64,000 nt of DNA, from the NCBI RefSeq assembly GCF_900113325.1, contig NZ_FOOY01000004.1, forward strand, positions 1-64,000. The letters are read 5' to 3'. Both the position numbers and the translations under genes were made by a program. Shown one piece after another: positions 1 through 7,469 of the stretch (position 1 is the first letter of the stretch; each line of letters begins with the position of its first letter). The DNA comes from Sporolactobacillus nakayamae (GTDB lineage: Bacteria > Bacillota > Bacilli > Bacillales > Sporolactobacillaceae). A model generated the notes under the pieces. It had not been told where the DNA came from and ran no database searches. It saw only the letters and a list, made by a program, of their open reading frames with translations.

Positions 1-1357
1 TTTCCAAACAAAATAATCCTTTATAATGGAAGAATAGGTGATTCCTATCCAAATCCAAAAATAAAGGACTACGCATGGATAAGGATACACAATTCTCTTC
101 ATTTAAACAATGGTTACATCCAATTAATTTTCAACAACTTGACCAAACGGTCAAGGAAAAACAAAGCGATAAATACGTAAAAAAGCTGACAACTAAAGCC
201 TATATCTTGCTTTTCTTATACGCACATCTTCACCAAGAAGACAGTCTGCATTCACTCTCAACTCGTGTTTTGGATGATAAGCTACAAGAAGCAATCGGCT
301 TTTCGTCCATCAGTGCGGCTCAGTTATCCAGGAAAAATAATGCGGTCGATTCACAGCTTCTAGCGAACATCTTTCTTGAACTTGTTGCTAAAATCAAGAA
401 AAAAAAGAAACCAGATCTCACGAATTCTCTTAAAATAGTGGATTCTACTACAGTCACGCTGAATTCAAATCAATTTCCATGGGCTCATTTTCGAAAAACG
501 AAAAGCGGTGTCAAACTTCATCTTCGGTTGGCATTTATGGGTAAGGGACAAATATTCCCTGAAAAAGCCGTCATTACAACCGCTCAAGTTCATGATCGAA
601 CACAGTTAGACGTCCTTGTAGATGAAAAGAATGCCATGTATGTTTTCGACCGCGGCTACATTGATTATCAGGCATTTGATCGTTTCTCAGAAGAGGGAAT
701 GTTTTTCGTCTCTCGTTTGAAAAAGAATGCAGTGACTCAAGTGCTTCATTCTTATGATGTTCCAGAAGATAGCGGCATCATCACGGATCAAATGATCCGA
801 TTAGGTGACGTATTACACAGGGCAGACAACGCTTTTCGTTTAATTACCGTGCTAGATGATCAAGGAAAAACGATACGTATTGTGACGAATCGTTTTGATC
901 TTGCTTCAACAGAGATTAGCGAAATCTATAAAGCCCGATGGGCTATTGAACTGTTCTTTAAATGGATCAAACAACATGTGCGTATCAAAAAGTTTTATGG
1001 AAAAAGCAAAGAAGCGATTCAAAACCAAATCTATCTTGCGCTGATTTATCACTGTTTGATGGTACTCATTCAACAGGAAACAGAGACAAAGCACTCACTG
1101 CTTCAACTTAACCGATGGTTAAAGGCATTGCTTTGGCAATCCGGCAAAAAACTGATTCAGCGTATTAAATTTCAAAAGAAACCAAAGGTTACCTAGAAAA
1201 AAGGTTCAGTCGCTGTTGTCTCTGAATTAATTGGATAATATTGTAAATATGGATAGGATCACCTCTTGAGTGGTTATTGAGTTTTTTGATTCAGGAAGAT
1301 CCAATCTAATTCTGAATATTCGTATATTTAAGGAACTAATTTTTATGCAACGCTAGT
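1..1357 (+). mobile_element. IS4-family insertion sequence, boundaries unresolved
   Basis: This element carries one DDE transposase gene (75-1196). An imperfect inverted repeat flanks the gene: AGGTGATTCCTATCC near 36-50 and its near complement GGATAGGATCACCT at 1251-1264, with one gap. The AT-rich stretch to about 1357 may also belong to the element, because IS4Bsu1-like elements are, as I recall, about 1.3-1.4 kb. The left terminus could lie before position 1, so I cannot give exact ends or a target duplication. Confidence 0.5.
75..1196 (+). CDS. IS4 family transposase (IS4Bsu1-like)
   Basis: The 373-residue protein looks like a full-length DDE transposase that cuts and pastes its own element. 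Visible are the first Asp in IVDSTT (about residue 122), the second Asp in VFDRGYID (about residue 193), and the family signature Y-x2-R-x3-E-x6-K in YKARWAIELFFKWIK (about residues 287-301), which contains the catalytic Glu. The N-terminal part resembles transposases of Bacillus IS4Bsu1 as I remember them. There is no frameshift or internal stop, so the gene may still be active. It stands alone at the window edge, next to accessory genes on the opposite strand. Confidence 0.9.
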   Translation: MDKDTQFSSFKQWLHPINFQQLDQTVKEKQSDKYVKKLTTKAYILLFLYAHLHQEDSLHSLSTRVLDDKLQEAIGFSSISAAQLSRKNNAVDSQLLANIFLELVAKIKKKKKPDLTNSLKIVDSTTVTLNSNQFPWAHFRKTKSGVKLHLRLAFMGKGQIFPEKAVITTAQVHDRTQLDVLVDEKNAMYVFDRGYIDYQAFDRFSEEGMFFVSRLKKNAVTQVLHSYDVPEDSGIITDQMIRLGDVLHRADNAFRLITVLDDQGKTIRIVTNRFDLASTEISEIYKARWAIELFFKWIKQHVRIKKFYGKSKEAIQNQIYLALIYHCLMVLIQQETETKHSLLQLNRWLKALLWQSGKKLIQRIKFQKKPKVT

Positions 1358-1392
1358 AATAAGGAGATAAAAAAAGACTGGTCTCCCTGTCA

Positions 1393-1524
1393 TTAATCTT
1401 TCTTATCTAATTTGGCAGAAATGTCTTTAAGTATCTCGTTTCGTTCCTGTTCGATAGTTAGGAATCTAGGCAGATACCAAACGAAGAAGACAAGCATAGC
1501 AATACAGACCAAAAGAATTATCAT
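1393..1524 (-). CDS. Small single-pass membrane protein, 43 aa
   Basis: A short reading frame starts with ATG after the strong ribosome binding site AAAGGAGG, eight bases upstream. The product begins with a hydrophobic segment (residues 2-18, MIILLVCIAMLVFFVW) followed by a charged tail rich in Glu and Lys that ends in KLDKKD. This layout fits a membrane-anchored micropeptide with its tail in the cytoplasm. I do not recognise a family. The good ribosome binding site and the sensible composition argue for a real gene. Confidence 0.6.
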   Translation of the reverse strand: MIILLVCIAMLVFFVWYLPRFLTIEQERNEILKDISAKLDKKD

Positions 1525-1605
1525 GAAAATGCCTCCTTTCTTTCGAATAATTGTACCATATCAGTTCATTCTTTTGCTTTTGACCTAAGCATTCTTAGCT
1601 ACAAC

Positions 1606-1634
1606 GAAAAAAGGCACCTGTTTTGAGGTGCCTT
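1606..1634 (-). terminator. Rho-independent terminator
   Basis: AAGGCACCT and AGGTGCCTT form a perfect 9-bp stem with a 6-base loop. On the minus strand a run of six T follows, so it ends the transcript of the gene at 1701-1931. Confidence 0.8.
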
Positions 1635-1700
1635 CATGTGGATGTATAATCACTCAGAAAGAAATTTAGCAGTGTTTAAGCTTTAAATAGCGGGGGGTTC

Positions 1701-1931
1701 TTACTTGTTTGGTATTTGAAGGATTAGAGATTTTAATGGATTTATCTCTCGAAGGAGATGCTTTACTCTCAGACAATTATAATCCTCGATTACAACGTAT
1801 TTTTGATTATCAACGCGAATAACGTCACCCTTTTTATAGCTTGGATTAGTTGTTTCGATTTGCATCGTTTGATTTAAGTGCCATGCTGTTGAGTGATCTA
1901 CATACTTAATAACGTACATGTTGCGAATCAC
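1701..1931 (-). CDS. Hypothetical protein, 76 aa
   Basis: I do not recognise this protein. It begins at GTG, eight bases after the purine-rich AGGGGG; the internal ATG at residue 5 lies too far from that site. The product is soluble, with beta-strand-like stretches such as KGDVIRVDNQKYVVIEDYN, which recall small SH3-like barrels, but that is only an impression. A clear terminator follows on the same strand, so it looks like a monocistronic gene. The neighbours give no hint of a role. Confidence 0.6.
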   Translation of the reverse strand: MIRNMYVIKYVDHSTAWHLNQTMQIETTNPSYKKGDVIRVDNQKYVVIEDYNCLRVKHLLREINPLKSLILQIPNK

Positions 1932-2032
1932 TATTAAATCCCCCTAATGTGATGTGTAGGAAACATCATTTCGGAAATGAATTATAGCAATAAATTACTT
2001 AAATAGGTTAGAAGGTAAACTATATGATACAT

Positions 2033-2064
2033 AAAAAAATACCCATGCCCCGGACAGGGGATGG
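2033..2064 (-). terminator. Rho-independent terminator
   Basis: CCAT(G)CCCC pairs with GGGGATGG around a 5-base loop. On the minus strand it is followed by a T-rich tract, which fits the end of the gene at 2179-2763. Confidence 0.65.
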
Positions 2065-2178
2065 AACGGGTGATTAGGTTTAGCCCACTCTTATTAAATT
2101 CCAGCATAGATCATTATAGAAAAAAATCTGTTAACGGTATTTATTTCAACAACGGTGTGGCGTCGTGAAGTCGTTTTG

Positions 2179-2763
2179 TCATTGATCCTGGCTTAATGCG
2201 GTAAAATGTACAAGGAATTGTCTTGCAATGCCGAACGCCATGATATCTGCCATTATCAGTGCCTGTTGTTCGATTTGATCGAAGGTTGTTACACTTTTGG
2301 CATAGTTACCGGTTAAAAACGCAACAGCTTCGTTTTTGGTCATGGACAGGTGATCATATAATAGCTTCTGCCAGTCTTTAGCAGACCAATAAGGGTTGAT
2401 GCTTCCGAGAAATGCAGCAATTTGATCTGCATTGGCATACCACTTTTTCTCGGCTTCTGCTGCTTCTTGTTGGTTACCGGCTTTGGCCGCTTTCACGAGC
2501 TGCGCGGCAATAACAAGATGGTCGGTAAATAGCTTTTCAAATGTCAAGGATGCTTGCGGACCATACAAAGGTGCTAATAGTTGTTGGAAGTCTTTCGGAT
2601 TTCTGAGAAGCCGATTGGTGGTGACATCCGTATCCGGAAGATTAAAGACAATCCCGCTAATGGTTAATCGTGTCCAAAAGACATGCTGCTCCCAAAGTGT
2701 CCTTAATTTATTTCTCAATTCGGCCTCGGCCATGCTGATCGTTTGATAAGGCATAGTGATCAC
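2179..2763 (-). CDS. Conserved Bacillales protein of unknown function, about 190 aa
   Basis: The soluble, mainly helical protein resembles a family seen in many bacilli that is sometimes mislabelled acetylglutamate kinase; no kinase motif is visible. Recognisable family stretches are LRTLWEQHVFWTRLTISGIV near residues 21-40, LFTDHLVIAA near 82-91 and GSINPYWSAKDW near 119-130. The first start is GTG at 2763; the ATG three codons later (MPYQ) is equally possible because the ribosome binding site AGGTTGTG is weak. It ends at its own terminator. No function can be assigned. Confidence 0.7.
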   Translation of the reverse strand: MITMPYQTISMAEAELRNKLRTLWEQHVFWTRLTISGIVFNLPDTDVTTNRLLRNPKDFQQLLAPLYGPQASLTFEKLFTDHLVIAAQLVKAAKAGNQQEAAEAEKKWYANADQIAAFLGSINPYWSAKDWQKLLYDHLSMTKNEAVAFLTGNYAKSVTTFDQIEQQALIMADIMAFGIARQFLVHFTALSQDQ

Positions 2764-3008
2764 AACCTAATAAATGTTTTTCTAATCACTATGAATGTCC
2801 ACGTGTAATTATACCTTGGGAAAAACGGCTATTCACGATTTGTAATCGAAAAAGAACAAGTCTCTAAGTAGGATGTATGACCTAATAAGGTGAATATAGT
2901 GTACATAATAAATTATTTAGTCGGGTGAATGGTACGATCTGATCATGAGATAACAACTTCCTAGTACAGACTGCGGACGGAAAAACTACGTAGTTAAGGA
3001 GTGGTTGA

Positions 3009-3164
3009 ATGATGAGCAAGGAGTATCATTCATTTGTTGAATTGCTGAAGGATGCACATGATCGACTGGATCGAGTGGAACGGGACTTAGTTATTATTAA
3101 TGAAGTCTGTAACCAGCTTGAACATCGACAACATTACAGGGTTCGTCAAATAAGATGCATGTAA
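3009..3164 (+). CDS. Small coiled-coil-like protein, 51 aa
   Basis: A short frame starts at ATG seven bases after AGGAG, with a second ATG as the next codon. The product (MMSKEYHSFVELLKDAHDRL and on) is strongly helical, with hydrophobic residues spaced like a short coiled coil through about residue 40, then a basic C-terminus. It has no membrane segment. I know no family for it. It lies about 220 bases upstream of the SCIFF peptide gene on the same strand; a shared transcript is possible, but an imperfect inverted repeat near 3248-3294 separates them. Confidence 0.6.
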   Translation: MMSKEYHSFVELLKDAHDRLDRVERDLVIINEVCNQLEHRQHYRVRQIRCM

Positions 3165-3383
3165 TAAGAAAAAGTTTCTCTATTTTTCCATATCAATGCC
3201 AAACATCACAGTAAAGATTCTTTTCTTTTTGTATACTGAGCAAAGTAGGTTTTCATCATTGTTCTCTTGGTGGAAATCAACGATGTGAAAACCGTGCCAT
3301 TGTGAATAAGATCGGGTAATGATGCAACCTAAAGACTCATGGATCCGGATTATTTTTTAAAAGACAACGAAAAGGGGTCATGA

Positions 3384-3536
3384 ATGATGAAAAGAATCGT
3401 AACATTGAACACGATGAACTTGAGAGAATCAGCGAATCATGGCGGACATGGCGAATGCCAAACTTCTTGCCAATCTGCATGTAAAACTTCTTGTGGTGTT
3501 GCAAACCAACAATGTGCTGATCCGGCGAATCGATAA
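3384..3536 (+). CDS. scfA: SCIFF-type ribosomal peptide precursor with an altered cysteine pattern
   Basis: This gene encodes a 49-50 residue precursor of the SCIFF family (six cysteines in forty-five), the substrate of the radical SAM enzyme encoded next to it. The start is ATG at 3384 or the ATG directly after it, both behind AAGGGG. Numbering from the second Met, the core contains Cys24, 28, 32, 36 and 43 with the family hallmark CQTSCQSACKTSC. Two positions are odd: residue 21, where I expect the first family Cys, is His, and residue 37, usually Thr, is Gly. The tail ADPANR extends past the last Cys. A hairpin terminator sits between this gene and the maturase gene, so the peptide could be made in excess. 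SCIFF is best known from Clostridia. Confidence 0.88.
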   Translation: MMKRIVTLNTMNLRESANHGGHGECQTSCQSACKTSCGVANQQCADPANR

Positions 3537-3550
3537 GAAACAGGACTGTA

Positions 3551-3589
3551 CCGCCCAGCTGTCCCGTGCAGCTGGGCGGCAATTTTTTT
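3551..3589 (+). terminator. Terminator between peptide and maturase genes
   Basis: CCGCCCAGCTG pairs perfectly with CAGCTGGGCGG (11 bp, 7-base loop), followed by AATTTTTTT. It lies between the two genes of the SCIFF pair and should allow only partial read-through into the maturase gene. Confidence 0.85.
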
Positions 3590-3609
3590 GGCTAAAGGAG
3601 TCTGATTGC

Positions 3610-5016
3610 ATGATTCATCAATATAAATTGAACGGGTACAATATTGTGCTCGATACGTATAGCGGAGCGGTGCATGTTGTCGACGATCTCGCGTACGATG
3701 TGATTGCGCTTTATGAGGAGCATGCTCCGGAAAACATTGTCGCTCAGATGCTGAATAAATATAACGCGCATGAGGATGTAACTGAGGAGAGCATTCGTGA
3801 AACGATTAAAGACGTCGCCGAGCTGAAGCAGAGTGGACAGCTCTTCTCTGAAGATGAATTTAAGGATCTGTCCTTTAATTTAAAAAAGAGGAAAACGTAT
3901 GTGAAAGCATTGTGTCTGAATGTCGCACATACATGCAACTTGACCTGTGAGTATTGTTTCGCGAGCCAAGGCAAATATCACGGCGCACGGGCGATTATGA
4001 GCTATGAAGTCGGTAAACGGGCGATTGATTTCTTGCTTGAAAATTGCGGCTTTCACCGCAATCTGGACGTGGACTTCTTCGGCGGCGAACCGCTCATGAA
4101 TTGGAAAGTCGTGAAGCAGATTGTCGCATACGCGCGCAGTAAAGAAGAGGAATACAAGAAGCATTTCCGTTTCACGCTGACGACAAACGGTTTGCTGCTT
4201 AAGGATGAGGTCATCGATTTTCTAAATAAGGAAATGCATAACGTTGTGCTCAGCCTTGATGGACGCAAGGAAGTACATGACCGTTTGCGTAAGACGATTA
4301 CCGGTAAAGGAAGCTATGATTATATCGTTCCGAAATTCCAGAACTTCGTCAAGAAGCGCGGGGACAAGGAATACTATGTGCGCGGCACCTTTACACACAA
4401 CAATATCGATTTCACCAATGATCTGTTCCATATGGCGGATCTCGGTTTTGATCGCCTTTCGATGGAGCCGGTGATCTGTGATCCGAAGGAACCCTACGCG
4501 CTGAAGGAAGAGGATCTTCCGATTATCTATGATCAATATGAGCTGCTCGCAAAAGAAATGCTCAAGCGCGAAGATGAAGGAAGAGGATTCATTTTCTATC
4601 ATTATATGCTTGATTTGTCTGAGGGACCTTGTATCCATAAACGGATTTCCGGCTGCGGATCAGGTACTGAGTATATGGCTGTGACGCCGTCAGGTGAATT
4701 ATTTCCTTGCCATCAATTCGTAGGTGATGAATCCTATAGCATGGGGAACATCTGGGATGGGGTAAAAACTCCGGAGATACAAGATGAGTTCAAGGAAACG
4801 AATTGCTATTCCAAACCGGAATGCCAGGACTGTTGGGCGAAGCTCTACTGCAGCGGCGGTTGCCCGGCCAACTCATTGCATGCGACCGGCTCACTCACCG
4901 GCAACTTCGAGTTCAGCTGCGATATTTTCCGCAAGCGGATTGAATGCGCCATGATGATTAAGGTTGCGCAATCGATGAAAGCAATGGATCAGGACAAAGA
5001 AGCCGTAAATAACTAA
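3610..5016 (+). CDS. scfB: Radical SAM SCIFF maturase
   Basis: This enzyme is expected to use S-adenosylmethionine and iron-sulfur clusters to form thioether links in the neighbouring SCIFF peptide. The start is ATG at 3610, behind AAAGGAG; an in-frame upstream extension would overlap the peptide gene in another frame and is unlikely. The 468-residue product begins with the family-typical MIHQYKLNGYNIVLD. The N-terminal ~90 residues form a probable peptide-binding domain, the radical SAM cluster motif CNLTCEYC has Cys109, 113 and 116, and the SPASM part near the C-terminus holds CGSGTEY, LFPCHQF, CYSKPECQDCWAKLYC and GGCP. All expected cluster cysteines appear to be present, so the enzyme looks intact although its substrate is unusual. 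Confidence 0.93.
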   Translation: MIHQYKLNGYNIVLDTYSGAVHVVDDLAYDVIALYEEHAPENIVAQMLNKYNAHEDVTEESIRETIKDVAELKQSGQLFSEDEFKDLSFNLKKRKTYVKALCLNVAHTCNLTCEYCFASQGKYHGARAIMSYEVGKRAIDFLLENCGFHRNLDVDFFGGEPLMNWKVVKQIVAYARSKEEEYKKHFRFTLTTNGLLLKDEVIDFLNKEMHNVVLSLDGRKEVHDRLRKTITGKGSYDYIVPKFQNFVKKRGDKEYYVRGTFTHNNIDFTNDLFHMADLGFDRLSMEPVICDPKEPYALKEEDLPIIYDQYELLAKEMLKREDEGRGFIFYHYMLDLSEGPCIHKRISGCGSGTEYMAVTPSGELFPCHQFVGDESYSMGNIWDGVKTPEIQDEFKETNCYSKPECQDCWAKLYCSGGCPANSLHATGSLTGNFEFSCDIFRKRIECAMMIKVAQSMKAMDQDKEAVNN

Positions 5017-5031
5017 ATAGAGATCAATCAA

Positions 5032-5077
5032 AAGAAGCCGTGCATCAGTTCAAACTGAAACATGACTTCTTTTTTTG
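5032..5077 (+). terminator. Terminator after the SCIFF maturase gene
   Basis: An imperfect stem formed by AAGAAGccGTG and its partner CATGacTTCTT, with an inner CAGTT/AACTG pair, is followed by seven T. Confidence 0.65.
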
Positions 5078-5115
5078 ACTTTCAGTTGTCATAGGCAATG
5101 ATCACTGTCAGCTAT

Positions 5116-6114
5116 TTATCCTATAGTAACGACGGCTTTGGTAATTTTCTCTTTGAAACGTCCTGACAATACATCGGGTACATCTTCAAGCCGCAATTCA
5201 TGTGTGATTAGCGCTTCAATATCAATCCTGCGATCAGCCATGAGCTGGATGGCGTCTTGCATAGCAAACGGATTGATAAACGCGCCTTTAATCGTCAGCT
5301 CTTTAAAGAAGATATCGTAGGAATTGATCTTAATCTGATCCTCCGGTTCTGAAACGCCAAACATAAGCACCTGGCCGCCGCGCCGCGCACTGGAGATGGC
5401 ACGTTCCTGTGTGATCGGAAGGCCGACACATTCAATGACGAGATCATAGTTCTCATCGTGCTTTTCGATTTCCGGATTGAAGACTTCAGTCGCTCCGATT
5501 TTTTTCAATATCGGGATCTTCTTTTCATTCCGCCCACTGACATCCACCTTTTTAACACGGGTTGCCAGAAGAGCGGTGAATAGTTGTCCGATAAAGCCAT
5601 CACCGACGACAAGTGCGGTATAGTGCGATTTAATGGTCAACTCGTTCAGTCCATGAACCACGCAGCTTACCGGTTCAACCATTGCCGCAGCTTGAAAACT
5701 TAAGCTGTCCGGAATAAGGTAGACATTCCCTTCCGGCACATTCACGAATTGTGCCATACCGCCATGGCGAGTCACGCCGATTGCCTCGTTATGTTCACAG
5801 AGCTGAGGTCGTCCCTCTTTGCAGTAGCGGCAATAGCCGCATGGAATATTCGGATCAATGGCAACGCGATCGCCCACATGGAGTGCAGAATGAACATCGG
5901 GACCAAGTTCGGCAATAAGGCCGGAAATTTCATGACCGAGGACAACCGGCATGTTCGCTTCACCCGAGCCGGGCTGGCCTTGATACAAGTGCTTGTCTGT
6001 TCCGCAAATGCCGACACATTTAACGTTCACTCTAATTTCATGACTTTTCAATGGAGCTTCTTGAAGTATTTTGTGGCTTAGACTGTTTTTTTTCGTAAGA
6101 ACTAGGGCATTCAT
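5116..6114 (-). CDS. Zinc-dependent medium-chain alcohol dehydrogenase (sorbitol/threonine dehydrogenase-like)
   Basis: This is a medium-chain dehydrogenase that oxidises an alcohol or polyol with NAD(P). It has the catalytic zinc motif GHEISG (about residue 60), the structural zinc cysteines in CGYCRYCKEGRPQLC (about 92-106), the proline-rich zinc loop and the Rossmann motif VVGDGFIG (about 170). The start is ATG behind AAAGGAG. The length (332) is usual. The substrate cannot be read from sequence: L-iditol/sorbitol, threonine and butanediol enzymes all share this pattern. It is convergent with the SCIFF maturase gene. Confidence 0.85.
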   Translation of the reverse strand: MNALVLTKKNSLSHKILQEAPLKSHEIRVNVKCVGICGTDKHLYQGQPGSGEANMPVVLGHEISGLIAELGPDVHSALHVGDRVAIDPNIPCGYCRYCKEGRPQLCEHNEAIGVTRHGGMAQFVNVPEGNVYLIPDSLSFQAAAMVEPVSCVVHGLNELTIKSHYTALVVGDGFIGQLFTALLATRVKKVDVSGRNEKKIPILKKIGATEVFNPEIEKHDENYDLVIECVGLPITQERAISSARRGGQVLMFGVSEPEDQIKINSYDIFFKELTIKGAFINPFAMQDAIQLMADRRIDIEALITHELRLEDVPDVLSGRFKEKITKAVVTIG

Positions 6115-6186
6115 AAAAAAACTCCTTTCAATAATTCGCCGTCACAATATATGAATCTTCAGCATAGAACCGAAAAGGCGGTTTTC

Positions 6187-7104
6187 TCAGTCTTCTTTAC
6201 TCTCTTCGCGTTTCCGACGTCGTTCCTCTTTTTTCACCATCCCGTATTGAATCACCGAATTTTTGAGAACAGCTCTTGCATCCTTTAGATTCCGACGAAT
6301 CTGTTTTTCGGTTTGTTGCAACTGGGAATCTGAGTAGTGGGAAAGTTTTTCTTGCGTTTCAAGGGTCTGGTTGTAACTGTGTTTCACAAGGTTAACCGTG
6401 GATTTTCCAGCTACATCGAAACCGTGACCAATTTTTTTCCCTGATGGCTCTTTACTGAAATCCACTAATGTATCGACGAGCTTCTCGCTTACGTGGTGGT
6501 CCCAAAATGAGATGAGCGGACCCGCAAAAAATGAGATAATGATCGTGGCGAGCCCAATCGGACCTCCGGCAATAATGGCTGCAATCATGAACCCGACATC
6601 CTGAACAATCCGGCAAAACTTATACTTGATATGTAATCGGTTTGATGCGATCGGTGCAAGTGCGTCATAGGGTGCGACGCCAAGATTCGCGGTCATGTAA
6701 ATGGATGTGCCCAAGGTGAAGAAAAGCAGACCCAAAAGTCCGTTTACGATGCCGGTAAGAAGTGTTGGCTGATAGTGAAAGAGCGAGGTGTAAGCGGATG
6801 AGAACCAGTCGATCATGAATCCTGCGAAGACCATGTTGATCACTGTTCCGATGCCGATTTTTTTCCGATCAAGCAGAATAACGAACACAATGATCACAAC
6901 GTTAGTAAGTAATTGATAAGTGCCTAAACTCAAATTTAATTTATCGGATACACCGATATTAAGTGCAGTGAACGGGTCAAGGCCAACATTTCCTACTTTG
7001 CACAATGTCGCACCAACAGCCAGAATCGCGACACCAACCAATGAAATCATTGATTTAATAAATAGTTCCAGAAATCGATGTGGATTTTTTCCCTCTTCTG
7101 TCAC
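6187..7104 (-). CDS. YczE/YitT-like integral membrane protein with a long charged tail
   Basis: The first ~200 residues hold about five to six hydrophobic helices and glycine-rich stretches such as GNVGLDPFTALNIG, typical of the YczE group of the YitT-like membrane proteins. Their transport role is not settled. The start chosen is GTG at 7104, nine bases after AGGGGG; an upstream GTG at 7134 lacks a ribosome binding site. Unusually, about 95 residues follow the last membrane segment: a soluble, Lys/Arg/Glu-rich, probably coiled-coil tail ending in RRRKREESKED. It lies downstream of nothing obvious and is divergent from the panE-like gene. Confidence 0.75.
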   Translation of the reverse strand: MTEEGKNPHRFLELFIKSMISLVGVAILAVGATLCKVGNVGLDPFTALNIGVSDKLNLSLGTYQLLTNVVIIVFVILLDRKKIGIGTVINMVFAGFMIDWFSSAYTSLFHYQPTLLTGIVNGLLGLLFFTLGTSIYMTANLGVAPYDALAPIASNRLHIKYKFCRIVQDVGFMIAAIIAGGPIGLATIIISFFAGPLISFWDHHVSEKLVDTLVDFSKEPSGKKIGHGFDVAGKSTVNLVKHSYNQTLETQEKLSHYSDSQLQQTEKQIRRNLKDARAVLKNSVIQYGMVKKEERRRKREESKED

Positions 7105-7406
7105 AATATGATACCCCCTATTTTCTTCCTTCACGTGATGCCATCGATGTCAATTCATCTAAAAGACAGTTCTGAATCATCGTTTATAAACGATCACATG
7201 AATGTGTAAAAACATAGTTGAAAAATTAAATTTCGACGAATAACCCTCTATTTATTGTTTCAATAACTATTTTGTTTGTCAAGGAGTCTTAATTTTCTCA
7301 CTAACTTATGAAATGAATTTTCGTAGCATTAAACGTGCCTACATCGTTATGATGCTCCTTCTTTGTTTGTGCAATTCAAATGCATTAATTGAGAAATCAT
7401 TCACAA

Positions 7407-7442
7407 TGTATCCGTTTAATCAATATTATGTAAGCGGATACA
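7407..7442. promoter_or_regulatory. Inverted repeat upstream of the panE-like gene, possible operator
   Basis: TGTATCCGTTTA pairs with TAAGCGGATACA over 12 positions (one G-T), separated by 12 AT-rich bases and ending 14 bases before the ribosome binding site. The right half plus neighbours, TGTAAGCGGATACA (7429-7442), also matches the CcpA cre consensus TGWAANCGNTNWCA at all but one position. It could be a repressor operator, a cre site or an RNA hairpin. Confidence 0.5.
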
Positions 7443-7469
7443 AAAAAAAGATTTTTGGGAGGCATGGTC

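Noticed and set aside
3248-3294. Imperfect inverted repeat upstream of the SCIFF peptide gene as a terminator or riboswitch
   Set aside because: GGTTTTCA/TGAAAACC pair, but the rest is interrupted, no T run follows and it matches no riboswitch I know.
3439-3609. N-terminal extension of the SCIFF maturase
   Set aside because: It overlaps the peptide gene in another frame and runs through the terminator hairpin; the family start MIHQYKLNGY with its own ribosome binding site lies at 3610.
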